Part shown: positions 51,902-60,709 of the stretch, in pieces
How the letters are laid out: every line of letters starts with the position of its first letter
How positions within the stretch are numbered: the stretch's first letter is position 1
Source of the DNA: Candidatus Borrarchaeum weybense
GTDB taxonomy: Archaea; Asgardarchaeota; Sifarchaeia; Borrarchaeales; Borrarchaeaceae
DNA: 64,000 bases
Assembly: GCA_019057385.1 (NCBI GenBank)
Contig: JAHQJS010000004.1
Span: forward strand, 946,727 to 1,010,726
Direction: 5' to 3'
Translations under genes and position numbers: made by a program
Notes under the pieces: model-generated
The model's database searches: none
What the model saw: only the letters and a program-made list of their open reading frames with translations
Told to the model about the DNA's origin: nothing

Positions 51902-52951
51902 TTACCATAGACGTCGTTTTGGTTCCATGCCCAAATACTTGTTTGTTAAGCTAACTGCCTCAAGACGGTCTGTTTGCAACTGGAGAGATGCTCGAATCCC
52001 GTCTAGCGACTCGGGAATGGTCACAGCTTCCTGCGGGATATATATGGCATACATTGCTAATTTTCCAATAGTCGTCACTGTCTCTTCCCACACCACAGTT
52101 TCATACATATCCGCAAAAGGCTTCCCTGCGAATCGATTGAACTGGAGAAGTGATGTATTCGTATTAAAACCATCAGCAATCCTTAAAACTTGAATCCTTG
52201 GATGCGCATTGAAGGCATCTAGCATTTCTTCCTTTGTCAGGGGTTTCTTTGGAGTTGCTACTACATTTATAATATGGCCATGTGTCACAGGCACATGAAC
52301 AAGGAATCCTGTGGCTTGAACATGAGGCATAATCTCCATCAGATCAACTGCTTGGTGATTTGGAACTGGTTCAGGTTTCAATATGTCAACATACCCTCTA
52401 TGGGTGTCACCTGGGTCAGCACATCGTCGGACGATTGTTACCGCGATATTTTCAATTCCATGAGTTCGATCCAAACAGTCAACGGTTCTGATCAGCCCTG
52501 TCGTGTTGCAACTCGTCAGTTTGAGATAAGATTGACCCACACCTTTTTCGTAATTGGCATATCCATGAAAGAACACATCTGCAACCTCACCTGCTTCCCC
52601 ACCTTGGAAAACTGCAGGAACCTTGAATTTTTCGTAAAGAATCTTATTTTTAGCGCCGATACCTCCCGGTGCCGCGTCTAATATAATATCTACCTCTTGC
52701 AGGAGATCTTCAGCAGTACCAGCAACTGGTATGCCAGCATCTTCAATACTTTTAGTGCGTGAAGGGTCAACGCAATATAACTTGACTTCTTTATCGGCAA
52801 GGCGCATCCCTCTTGCCTTTAGGGATTTGATTGCTAAAGTCGGAGCAATATCAGCTACACCAACAAGTTCCATATCTTTCTGAAGCGCCGCTCCATAAGC
52901 CAAACGAGTCCCAATTTGACCATAACCGAAAATGCCAACTTTTGTTACCAT
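51902..52951 (-). CDS. gap: Type II (archaeal) glyceraldehyde-3-phosphate dehydrogenase
   Basis: VGIFGYGQIGTRLA; LKLTSCNTTGLIRTVDCLD; VRRCADPGDTHRGYVDILKPEPVPNHQAVDL. Confidence 0.95.
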   Translation of the reverse strand: MVTKVGIFGYGQIGTRLAYGAALQKDMELVGVADIAPTLAIKSLKARGMRLADKEVKLYCVDPSRTKSIEDAGIPVAGTAEDLLQEVDIILDAAPGGIGAKNKILYEKFKVPAVFQGGEAGEVADVFFHGYANYEKGVGQSYLKLTSCNTTGLIRTVDCLDRTHGIENIAVTIVRRCADPGDTHRGYVDILKPEPVPNHQAVDLMEIMPHVQATGFLVHVPVTHGHIINVVATPKKPLTKEEMLDAFNAHPRIQVLRIADGFNTNTSLLQFNRFAGKPFADMYETVVWEETVTTIGKLAMYAIYIPQEAVTIPESLDGIRASLQLQTDRLEAVSLTNKYLGMEPKRRLW

Positions 52952-53171
52952 TTTGATTTCACCTCAATGAGTATATATCTAAAAAGTGATATCCTAAAGT
53001 GTATACCTAAAAGCTATTTAAGACTTAGCTTTTTTGCTGATAGACACTTACGTCACAGATCAGACAGGTCTTTACCTCACACAAATAGGGGTGCACGTCA
53101 TAAGTCTGAATCCTGCGAAATTGATGACTGGGTTTTGTTCAATATCGATTTTCTCACGTTTAAGCTCGATG

Positions 53172-53193
53172 CCTTGCGTGATAAGATGCAAGG
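53172..53193. promoter_or_regulatory. Hairpin CCTTGC...GCAAGG upstream of TnpB-related gene
   Basis: 6-bp stem, 10-nt loop; possible element left-end structure. Confidence 0.35.
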
Positions 53194-53257
53194 AATGCTG
53201 TACTAAATTTGTGGAGTTTAAAAATCAACTGTAATATAAGATAAATAGAAGGCGATC

Positions 53258-54784
53258 ATGATGATTCAGACCATCAAACTCCGAATGTATCCTGATGAGG
53301 CACAAGAATATCAACTCCATGAAATCTTTACCATCTATAACCGGGTGAAACGCATTGGTTACAACCTGCTGTTTCATAACGAGGACTACATGGTAGAGCG
53401 CTTCGATGAGGGTAAAACCATCCAACAGTGTTTGATGAGTCTGTGCCACAATAACCCTTATGTCAATACTATCTTGATTGACAACAAGGCGCAACTGGAA
53501 TCACAAAAGACGTGGCTGGAAAAACGACGCACACGCATGACACAGCAGCTACAAGTCATCATCAAGAAAATCAAAACAATAAAAGAGAAAGATACACATG
53601 ACAGACGGTTGAAGGGCTTATACGCCCGTAGATCCTCAATAATGGCTAAACTGCGCAATTTACACCTCGAACCTGTGGTATTTGGCACTAAGAAATTATT
53701 CAGAGACAGAATACGCGGCAACATAAGTAGGGAAGAGTTCAGGATACGACGGGATTCTTCTTTCAGTTGCATTGGAAAGCAACAGGGAAAAAACCTGAAC
53801 ATTAAAGTATTGCCCAGAAAAACCGTCAAGATACGCACCTTTTCCAAGCAAAAAGGATGCAAATGGCTGATCATTTCCCTTTCCGTAAACTCTGTGCAGG
53901 AAAAATGGTTTCAAGATATTTTTAATTCCGACAAATACACGGTGACCGTGAAACGGAAGTTTTTCAAGGGGACGGTGCGTTATTTTGTCCATGTTTCTTA
54001 TGAAATTCCAGAACCTGTACCACGTTGTGGCTACGAACATGGTGCCATCGGATTAGATTTCAACTATAATTTTGTTGCCCTGACCAATGTCGATCAACAT
54101 GGTACATTACTCTCTTATCATACCATTTCGTTTTGCAACCTCCACAGCTATCGAACAAATAAACGTAGCGATTACATCTCTTATAAGATGGATAAAGTCG
54201 TCAATTATTGCATCAATAAGGGCAAGGGCATCGTGGTCGAGGACTTACAATTCGGCCAAGAGTTTTACTATAATAAAAAACGCAACCGAAAATTCAGCAA
54301 TATGAAGACCACTGCCTTGCAGCTGTTAGAGAGAAAATGCAAAAAGCGAGGTGTGTCCTTTCGAAAGGTATTTCCTGGATATACCTCCATAATCGGGAGG
54401 TATAAGTATTCAGGATTACATAATTTGTCAACACATCACTTAGCAAGTTATGTAATAGCTCGAAGGGGTTTAGGTTTCAGGGAAGTCATTCCAGCCATCT
54501 ACGATTGGGTGTCCTCACAAGTCGGGGAGTTCATAGAACCCCGTTTGAAACAGGATAGTCCTTACCGTAGATGGTCGATGATCCATGACCTCTTCAAGCA
54601 CAGTGGGATAACTTCCTTCAAGGCTGCCGAAATACTTAAAAAAACAGTATTAATGAGGCATGTTTTGCACTCGGTGACGAGCGCACAGCCCGATAACCTT
54701 AAGGCTGGTTCTTCCTTCTTGAAAGCAGGGAGAATTGATGATTATTATAAAGTGTGGAATTTTATAACTAATCCCACATTATAA
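53258..54784 (+). CDS. TnpB-related protein lacking a zinc finger
   Basis: GAIGLDFNYNFVALTNVD (RuvC-I-like), KGIVVEDLQF (RuvC-II-like), STHHLASYVIARRGLGF in place of the usual RuvC-III; no CxxC pairs. Confidence 0.75.
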   Translation: MMIQTIKLRMYPDEAQEYQLHEIFTIYNRVKRIGYNLLFHNEDYMVERFDEGKTIQQCLMSLCHNNPYVNTILIDNKAQLESQKTWLEKRRTRMTQQLQVIIKKIKTIKEKDTHDRRLKGLYARRSSIMAKLRNLHLEPVVFGTKKLFRDRIRGNISREEFRIRRDSSFSCIGKQQGKNLNIKVLPRKTVKIRTFSKQKGCKWLIISLSVNSVQEKWFQDIFNSDKYTVTVKRKFFKGTVRYFVHVSYEIPEPVPRCGYEHGAIGLDFNYNFVALTNVDQHGTLLSYHTISFCNLHSYRTNKRSDYISYKMDKVVNYCINKGKGIVVEDLQFGQEFYYNKKRNRKFSNMKTTALQLLERKCKKRGVSFRKVFPGYTSIIGRYKYSGLHNLSTHHLASYVIARRGLGFREVIPAIYDWVSSQVGEFIEPRLKQDSPYRRWSMIHDLFKHSGITSFKAAEILKKTVLMRHVLHSVTSAQPDNLKAGSSFLKAGRIDDYYKVWNFITNPTL

Positions 54785-54918
54785 ATAATTGTAAGGTTTA
54801 AGAATATCCACATAATTTTTCTTGATTCCCAGTCCGTTTCGTAAGTTCAAAATTTGTCTTCCTCTTATAAGCTCTAAATTTAGAAAGTCAAATTAAGGAT
54901 TCAAAGGAGTTCCTAATT

Positions 54919-55326
54919 GTGAATAAACAAACTGATTTACAAAATAATAAGGAACTTTATGGCGTTTTCAATGAATTAAGGAACTATTTAGCCGGTATGG
55001 CTGCTGGTATGACTCGTGATGAAAGTTTAATACAAGAATTGATACCTCTTCTCTTTTGTAAAATTTATACTGAAAAAAATATAGATTTGAAAGATAAGTT
55101 TCGAGCAGAATCAAAAGAATCAGCCGGTGTTATAAAAAGGCGGATTTCAGCAATTTTCAAAATGGTTAAGAAAGAATTTGAGGATATTTTTGAAGAAGAG
55201 GAAAAAATTGATCTAAAGGCGGAATCAGTTAAGTTCATTGTCAGCAAGCTGCAAAATCATGATCTAACGACGGTGGATCAAGATGCAATCGGAAATCTGT
55301 TTGAATCCTTCCTTGGTCGATCGTAG
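54919..55326 (+). pseudogene. Truncated HsdM-like N-terminal fragment
   Basis: AGMAAGMTRDESLIQELIPLLFCKIYTEKN...VDQDAIGNLFESFLGRS aligns with VVGITRDEALIQEIMNLLFCKIYDELN...VDSNAIGDAFEVFIGKA in 58093..60666; stops at the insert. Confidence 0.75.
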
Positions 55327-55523
55327 CCAAAGATACCAATTTGCTCGTAGCTAAAACAACTAATACTGATACTAAAATGTTACTCAAGCAGATTTGATTG
55401 TTTTGTATAATTAGTAGATGGTATCTAGTGTACAACTGATTTTCTCATTATTTACAAACAACTAAAATCTCAAATAACGTCTATAAACCACGAAAATTTA
55501 CTATCATACTTTTACTGTGGTCT

Positions 55524-55566
55524 CTCTCTAGTAAAATATATTATATTTCATAATTTTTCTAGAGAG
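55524..55566. promoter_or_regulatory. 8-bp inverted repeat CTCTCTAG...CTAGAGAG flanking an AT-rich promoter-like tract
   Basis: Perfect IR just upstream of the RAMP-like gene. Confidence 0.45.
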
Positions 55567-55595
55567 CATGTATGTATTCTATCGAGGTTGTAAAC

Positions 55596-56408
55596 ATGAA
55601 ACAAACAAAAAAACAGATCGTGGTTCGTGCCTATACTCCAATAGCTAAACCTCATAATGTGTCTATTCAAAAAAATTCCACTATGCTTCTTCTAGGTGAA
55701 ATTTCTTATGAAAGTGGTTCGAAAGCATTCAATACAAAACTGTATTACATTAAAGGGGTACGCGGAATGTTGAGGCATGCCGCCATGTCTCTTGCTCAAG
55801 ATTGTGGTATAGAAGTCTGCCATTCCAGTGAAAAAACTGAGCTCAAAGATGGGACTCAACTCGTTCCTTCTGGTTTCCATCCTCTTGGCTCATGTGATCC
55901 TCCTTGTATTCTCCGAAGAATCTTTGGCACCTTCCGCGAAGAATCCTCAATCTCCGTCTTAGTTGATCCTATTGCTTCGATAAAGCATAAAGAATACACT
56001 ACTGAGTTACCTGCTCAAAAAGTCCATATCGCCACTGAAAATAGGATAGCCCTTACTTATGATAGAACGGCTATTCAAGATTTTCGTGAAAGCTATTTCA
56101 GCGGGTATTTTAACTTCGTAATCGACATCACAAATTTAACCGATGATGAGATCAAGTTCATCGTGGAATCGTTGCTCTACATCGAAACACTTGGCAGTGG
56201 CAAAAATGCTGGTTATGGATATATCAAGATTCTAGAGGTCGAAATCCAGAATGTACATGTTTTGCGAAACATCACGATGGATAACGGAGTATATAAGATC
56301 ATTGAAGAAATCGAAGTAAAACCGATACTACTTGAAAACATCGAAGAATGGAGAAACGCGTATATGAGAGAAAATCTGATAAAAATTGAACAACAACACT
56401 CCACTTGA
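55596..56408 (+). CDS. RAMP-superfamily (Cas7/Csm3/Csf2-like) protein
   Basis: IKGVRGMLRHAAM; CILRRIFGTFREESSISVLVDPIAS; Gly-rich loop ETLGSGKNAGYGYIKI; ATG 55596 preceded by GAGGT. Confidence 0.6.
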   Translation: MKQTKKQIVVRAYTPIAKPHNVSIQKNSTMLLLGEISYESGSKAFNTKLYYIKGVRGMLRHAAMSLAQDCGIEVCHSSEKTELKDGTQLVPSGFHPLGSCDPPCILRRIFGTFREESSISVLVDPIASIKHKEYTTELPAQKVHIATENRIALTYDRTAIQDFRESYFSGYFNFVIDITNLTDDEIKFIVESLLYIETLGSGKNAGYGYIKILEVEIQNVHVLRNITMDNGVYKIIEEIEVKPILLENIEEWRNAYMRENLIKIEQQHST

Positions 56409-56482
56409 TTAGTTGTGAAAGGGCGTGAGAAATAATGGAGATTTTCTCTTCTAAGACGCTCATCGCCCGCTTTTTCTCAGCT

Positions 56483-56610
56483 AAGACGGAATACTTCTTG
56501 TAATCTGCAAGAAGCACGTTCTTATGTGAGAGACAGTTATTATAGAGGTCCCAAACCTCGGTTGATGGGGAAAGAATGTCCGGCAGAGGGATGAATAAAA
56601 CGATAACTAC
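56483..56610 (+). ncRNA. Structured repeat RNA element, copy A
   Basis: Aligns with 57573-57698; hairpin CTTCTTG/CAAGAAG; CACGTTCTT; AGAGGTCCCAAACCTC...GGGGA possible pseudoknot. Confidence 0.65.
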
Positions 56611-56708
56611 TTTACCAAAAGGGTTACAAAAGCCGTTACTTTCCCATGGTCTTATATCTCCCGTTTAAATGACAAAAAATTTAAAACATCCTATAGTGGT
56701 GCTGAAAA

Positions 56709-57512
56709 ATGCCAAAAAGATGGTTTAAATTATCTGGTGTAACTAAAACTCCAGTGATCACGAAAAAAAGACATTTTTTTCATAAATTTGGGGTAATTAC
56801 CATTAATGGTAGTCCTAGAGTGTTCGGTAAACTTACGAAAGGTGAGAGACGCGCTCCTATGACCTTTAGGGCATGGCATGGAACAGTAGAGTTTATTATT
56901 CCTCACTCAAAACTCGAACCAGCGCTCGCTATTGAAAGTATCGGGAGATATACCCATGAAGGGATGGGGCAAATACTGTGGACAAGTGTAAAACAACTCC
57001 CCAAAAGACCTCTCTATACTCCAAAAAAAATTAGGATTCGTAAAATGCTCCCAAAACTTTCAGATACATGGGAAAAACTAATGATCGCCATGTTACTACA
57101 TGATTTCGTGAATACTGAAAAACATTCCAGCAAAATTTACTCTGAGGTTACTATCGTTGATGACGACGTATATAATCTAGCGAAAAATCATCATAATTAC
57201 GAGATGGATGAAAGGGAATTGCCCCTCCTCGCTACCCTCCAACATTATGACCAAGTTTCTTCCTCAATTTCTCGAAAGTTTAGGTGGTCTACCTCCTCAC
57301 GTTATCGTGCAGATATTCAAGAGAAAATAGATTTTGATACACTAAAAAGAGAGATAGAATTGAGAAAACATTCTCTTTATGCTCTTTATAGCTTCATCTA
57401 TAAGTCTCAAGTACTTAATGAGATCAATGAGGCAATAGAATTTGGTTTCTCTTCTTTAAAAAACCATCTTCTTCTGATGGTCAATCTCTTTCTTGATGAC
57501 CTTTATGGATGA
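56709..57512 (+). CDS. Cas6-like (RAMP half) protein with C-terminal HD-like domain
   Basis: AWHGTVEFIIPHSKLEPALAIESIGRYTHEGMGQILW resembles a Cas6 C-terminal half with Gly-rich loop; LMIAMLLHDFVNTEKHSSKI ... NHHNY ... LQHYDQVSSSI resembles a Cas10/Cas3-type HD domain. Confidence 0.5.
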   Translation: MPKRWFKLSGVTKTPVITKKRHFFHKFGVITINGSPRVFGKLTKGERRAPMTFRAWHGTVEFIIPHSKLEPALAIESIGRYTHEGMGQILWTSVKQLPKRPLYTPKKIRIRKMLPKLSDTWEKLMIAMLLHDFVNTEKHSSKIYSEVTIVDDDVYNLAKNHHNYEMDERELPLLATLQHYDQVSSSISRKFRWSTSSRYRADIQEKIDFDTLKREIELRKHSLYALYSFIYKSQVLNEINEAIEFGFSSLKNHLLLMVNLFLDDLYG

Positions 57513-57572
57513 GTTTTTATGTCACAAGTTATGGTGTTGCAATCCCTCTTTACAGATAAATATACAGGATGC

Positions 57573-57698
57573 AAGACGGACTGTTCATCGCATATCGCGA
57601 TGAACACGTTCTTGTACATGAGACTGAACCCGAGAGGTCCCACGCCTCAGATGACGGGAATGGATGACAGGCCAAAGGACGAGAAAAGTGATAAATAC
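57573..57698 (+). ncRNA. Structured repeat RNA element, copy B
   Basis: Aligns with 56483-56610; hairpin TGTTCATCGC/GCGATGAACA at the same position as copy A but different sequence; GAGGTCCCACGCCTC...GGGA possible pseudoknot. Confidence 0.65.
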
Positions 57699-57800
57699 GG
57701 ACACTTTTTCACGCCAAGAAACGTTGTCAGATTCGCTATTACCATTAATGATCCTAGGAATGGTAATGGCATCCTCCCTATTTTTTTATTTTTTCAATAA
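57695..57800 (+). pseudogene. Second fragment of the broken HsdM-like gene
   Basis: KYGHFFTPRNVVRFAITINDPR matches GQFFTPRNVVRMAVEILDPQ in 58093..60666 and continues from where 54919..55326 stops. Confidence 0.7.
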
Positions 57801-58092
57801 TAGTTTTACATGAACCTCTCTTTTAAAAAAATGCCATTCATCCACATTATCATAGAAACTTCTAGCGAGATTACTAAGACTTGCCCAGAGCATCTATCTA
57901 TAACACACGAAAGATCAAACTTACTATAACAAAATAAACGTCAGAGGGGTTCTGGTAAAATGCTTCATAATTTTGAATAGTTTTGTCGGTTCCCCATACA
58001 ATTTTATAGATGTTGTTTGCAAAAAAGAACATCAAATTAGATTTCCTAGTTTTTTAACTTAAGTCAATGATTGCTCAGGTTGGTTAAGAATT

Positions 58093-60666
58093 ATGCCGAC
58101 ACGAACGAAATCAGTTGAAAAGGTTTCCTTTGCTGAGGAACGCGTCAAAGGACAGATGAGACTTATTGATTTTATTTCTGGAAGTTTAGTTGAAGCCACA
58201 CCTGAAGAGGTAGAGGCTGTTCAGGTCTTTTCTCGCAGATTGGTCGAAGAGTTTGGATATGATAAAAATCAAATCCAAACAAGACCTCAATTTAAAATCC
58301 GGGGCGCACCGTCAGGTAAACCAAAATATCCTGTTGACATAGCCGTCTTTAATGACGAAAAAAAAACCCATGGCAACTTGTTTATGATTGTCGAATGCAA
58401 ACGAAAGACTCGTCGAGATGGAGAAAAGCAACTGAAAATATATTTGGGACTATCAAGTGCTCAGATAGGAGTTTGGTTCAATGGTAGTGAGCACCTCTAC
58501 CTACAGAAGATTCTCGACAAAGAGGGAAATGTAACCTACAATTTAATTCCCACGATTCCCAAAAAAGGACAAAGAATTGAAGATATTGGCAAATACAAGC
58601 GAAAAAACCTGACGAAACCGAGTAATATAATCTCTTTGTTCAAAGATATTAAGAATCACTTATACGGAAACGTCGTAGGAATTACTCGTGATGAAGCTTT
58701 AATACAAGAAATAATGAATCTACTATTCTGCAAAATATACGATGAACTGAATACTGCTCCGGAAGATGATGTTGCTTTCAGAGTAGGAATCAATGAAGAC
58801 TCGAATCAGGTCAAGGAGAGAATCTCTGAGCTATTCAAGTTTGTGAAAATAGCATACGAGGATATCTTCGAAGAGCGAGACGAATTACGTCTTGATCCTG
58901 ACTCACTTTGTTATGTTGTTGGCGAATTGCAACCTTATAGTCTGTCAGAAGTAGATAGTAACGCAATAGGCGATGCGTTCGAGGTATTCATTGGAAAGGC
59001 GCTCAAGGGTGCCGAGGGGCAGTTTTTTACACCTCGAAATGTGGTTCGAATGGCTGTTGAGATACTTGACCCACAACCCTACGAACATATCGTTGATCCT
59101 GCATGCGGTAGCGGAGGTTTCTTAATATTTGCAATGGAACATGTGTGGCAAAAACTTAAGATTGAAGCTAAAAGAAAGAATTGGTCAACCGAAATGCTAC
59201 AGAAAAGAAAGACAGAAATTGCGAGCAAATTTTTTGGTGGAATTGACAAGGACATGTTCCTAGCAAAAGTCACAAAGGCTTACATGGCACTAATAGGTGA
59301 CGGTAGAGGCGGAATATTCTGTGAAAACTCTTTAGAATTCCCAGAAAAATGGCAGGCGACTACCCAACAAAGAATAATGCTTGGTAAATTTGATGTTCTA
59401 TTTACTAATCCTCCCTTCGGATCAAAGATCACTATCAAGAAATCATTGTATTCTCAGTTCGAGTTAAGCTTTAAATGGAATAAAAACAAAAAAACTGGTA
59501 AGTGGAAGAAGGGTAATAAACAGGCAGACAAAAGACCACCGCAAGTTCTGTTTATTGAGCGATGTTTACAATTTCTTGCTCCAAACGGAAGAATGGCAAT
59601 CGTTTTACCTGATGGTTTATTAAGCAATCCCAGCGATGGTTATATTACACAGTATATCAAGGATAATGCTGAGATCATTGGACTCGTCGATTTACCAATG
59701 AGTACTTTCTTACCTAATACACCCACGAAGACACATATTTTGTTCTTAAGAAAGAAAAAACCTGAGGGGAACTATCCAATCTTTATGGCCTACGCGAAAA
59801 CTTGTGGACATGATAAGAGAGGGAAGATCATCTATAAAGTCGGTGAAGCTGGTCAAAATGTTGTTGATGATGACATTTATGAAATATCAAAGCATTTTGC
59901 TCGCAGATATGAAAGAGTTAATAAATATGATAGGAAGGGATTTCTTGTTTATCTTGACGATTTAAAGTCAGGTATACTGTTACCGAAATATTATAATCCA
60001 GAATTGAATGAGAGATTAGAAGCGTATCGACAGACTGGTGAATATGACGTTTATTCTATAGGTGATTTAGTTAAACTGGGAAAGTTGTGGATAAGGAGAG
60101 GCCATGAAGTCGGATCTGTGAATTATGGAACTGGCGATATCCCGTTTATTCGGACTTCGGAAATATCAAATTGGGAACTAACTGCCGATCCTACTCATTG
60201 TTTAGCCGAGGATATATACGAGGAATACAAGGATCGCCAGAAACTAAAAAAAGATGATATCTTAATTATAAATGATGGTACGTACCTAATGGGTCGAACC
60301 GCGATACTTTCTGAAAATGATACAAAAATTGTTGTTCAAAGTCACATCAGAATTCTTACAGTCTTAGACCGAGAATTTATTCACCCTTATCTTTTGTTGT
60401 TCCTCTTAGGATTGAGAATTGTTCAAGAACAGATTGAGTCGAAATCCTTTAGACAAGCTACTATCTCTACTCTAGGAAACAGACTTCTTGAAATCAGAAT
60501 CCCACTACCAAAAGATGAAAAAGTAAGAAAAGAAATTGTTGAGCAAGTTTCTAACATAGTTGAGAAGCGCTCGATGCTAAGACATAAGGCGATGAATATT
60601 GAATTCAATGGAACATCAGAGAGTGTTATGGGTATAAAAAACAAGGCAACCTTGGGAAATCTATAG
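58093..60666 (+). CDS. Single-chain restriction-modification protein: HSDR_N-like nuclease + N6-adenine methylase + HsdS-like target recognition domain
   Basis: PVDIAVF...FMIVECKRKTRRDGEKQLKIY (PD-D/ExK-like); VDPACGSGGFLIFA and FTNPPFGS (methylase); GDIPFIRTSEISNWEL...QATISTLGNRLLEIRIPLP (S domain). Confidence 0.85.
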   Translation: MPTRTKSVEKVSFAEERVKGQMRLIDFISGSLVEATPEEVEAVQVFSRRLVEEFGYDKNQIQTRPQFKIRGAPSGKPKYPVDIAVFNDEKKTHGNLFMIVECKRKTRRDGEKQLKIYLGLSSAQIGVWFNGSEHLYLQKILDKEGNVTYNLIPTIPKKGQRIEDIGKYKRKNLTKPSNIISLFKDIKNHLYGNVVGITRDEALIQEIMNLLFCKIYDELNTAPEDDVAFRVGINEDSNQVKERISELFKFVKIAYEDIFEERDELRLDPDSLCYVVGELQPYSLSEVDSNAIGDAFEVFIGKALKGAEGQFFTPRNVVRMAVEILDPQPYEHIVDPACGSGGFLIFAMEHVWQKLKIEAKRKNWSTEMLQKRKTEIASKFFGGIDKDMFLAKVTKAYMALIGDGRGGIFCENSLEFPEKWQATTQQRIMLGKFDVLFTNPPFGSKITIKKSLYSQFELSFKWNKNKKTGKWKKGNKQADKRPPQVLFIERCLQFLAPNGRMAIVLPDGLLSNPSDGYITQYIKDNAEIIGLVDLPMSTFLPNTPTKTHILFLRKKKPEGNYPIFMAYAKTCGHDKRGKIIYKVGEAGQNVVDDDIYEISKHFARRYERVNKYDRKGFLVYLDDLKSGILLPKYYNPELNERLEAYRQTGEYDVYSIGDLVKLGKLWIRRGHEVGSVNYGTGDIPFIRTSEISNWELTADPTHCLAEDIYEEYKDRQKLKKDDILIINDGTYLMGRTAILSENDTKIVVQSHIRILTVLDREFIHPYLLLFLLGLRIVQEQIESKSFRQATISTLGNRLLEIRIPLPKDEKVRKEIVEQVSNIVEKRSMLRHKAMNIEFNGTSESVMGIKNKATLGNL

Positions 60667-60709
60667 TACCTTAGTTGATTTTTGGTCTCTTATATATCTA
60701 AGAATATAA

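Noticed and set aside
54087-54305. Alternate-frame ORF inside the TnpB-related gene
   Set aside because: Overlaps the supported frame; no independent signal
55330-57700. CRISPR array near the RAMP-like genes
   Set aside because: Only two copies of a long (~127 nt) element separated by a gene; no short regular repeats or spacers
57519-57800. 93-aa ORF as a real protein
   Set aside because: Its first two thirds lie over RNA element B, whose other copy has indels and stem covariation; only the tail is a genuine HsdM fragment
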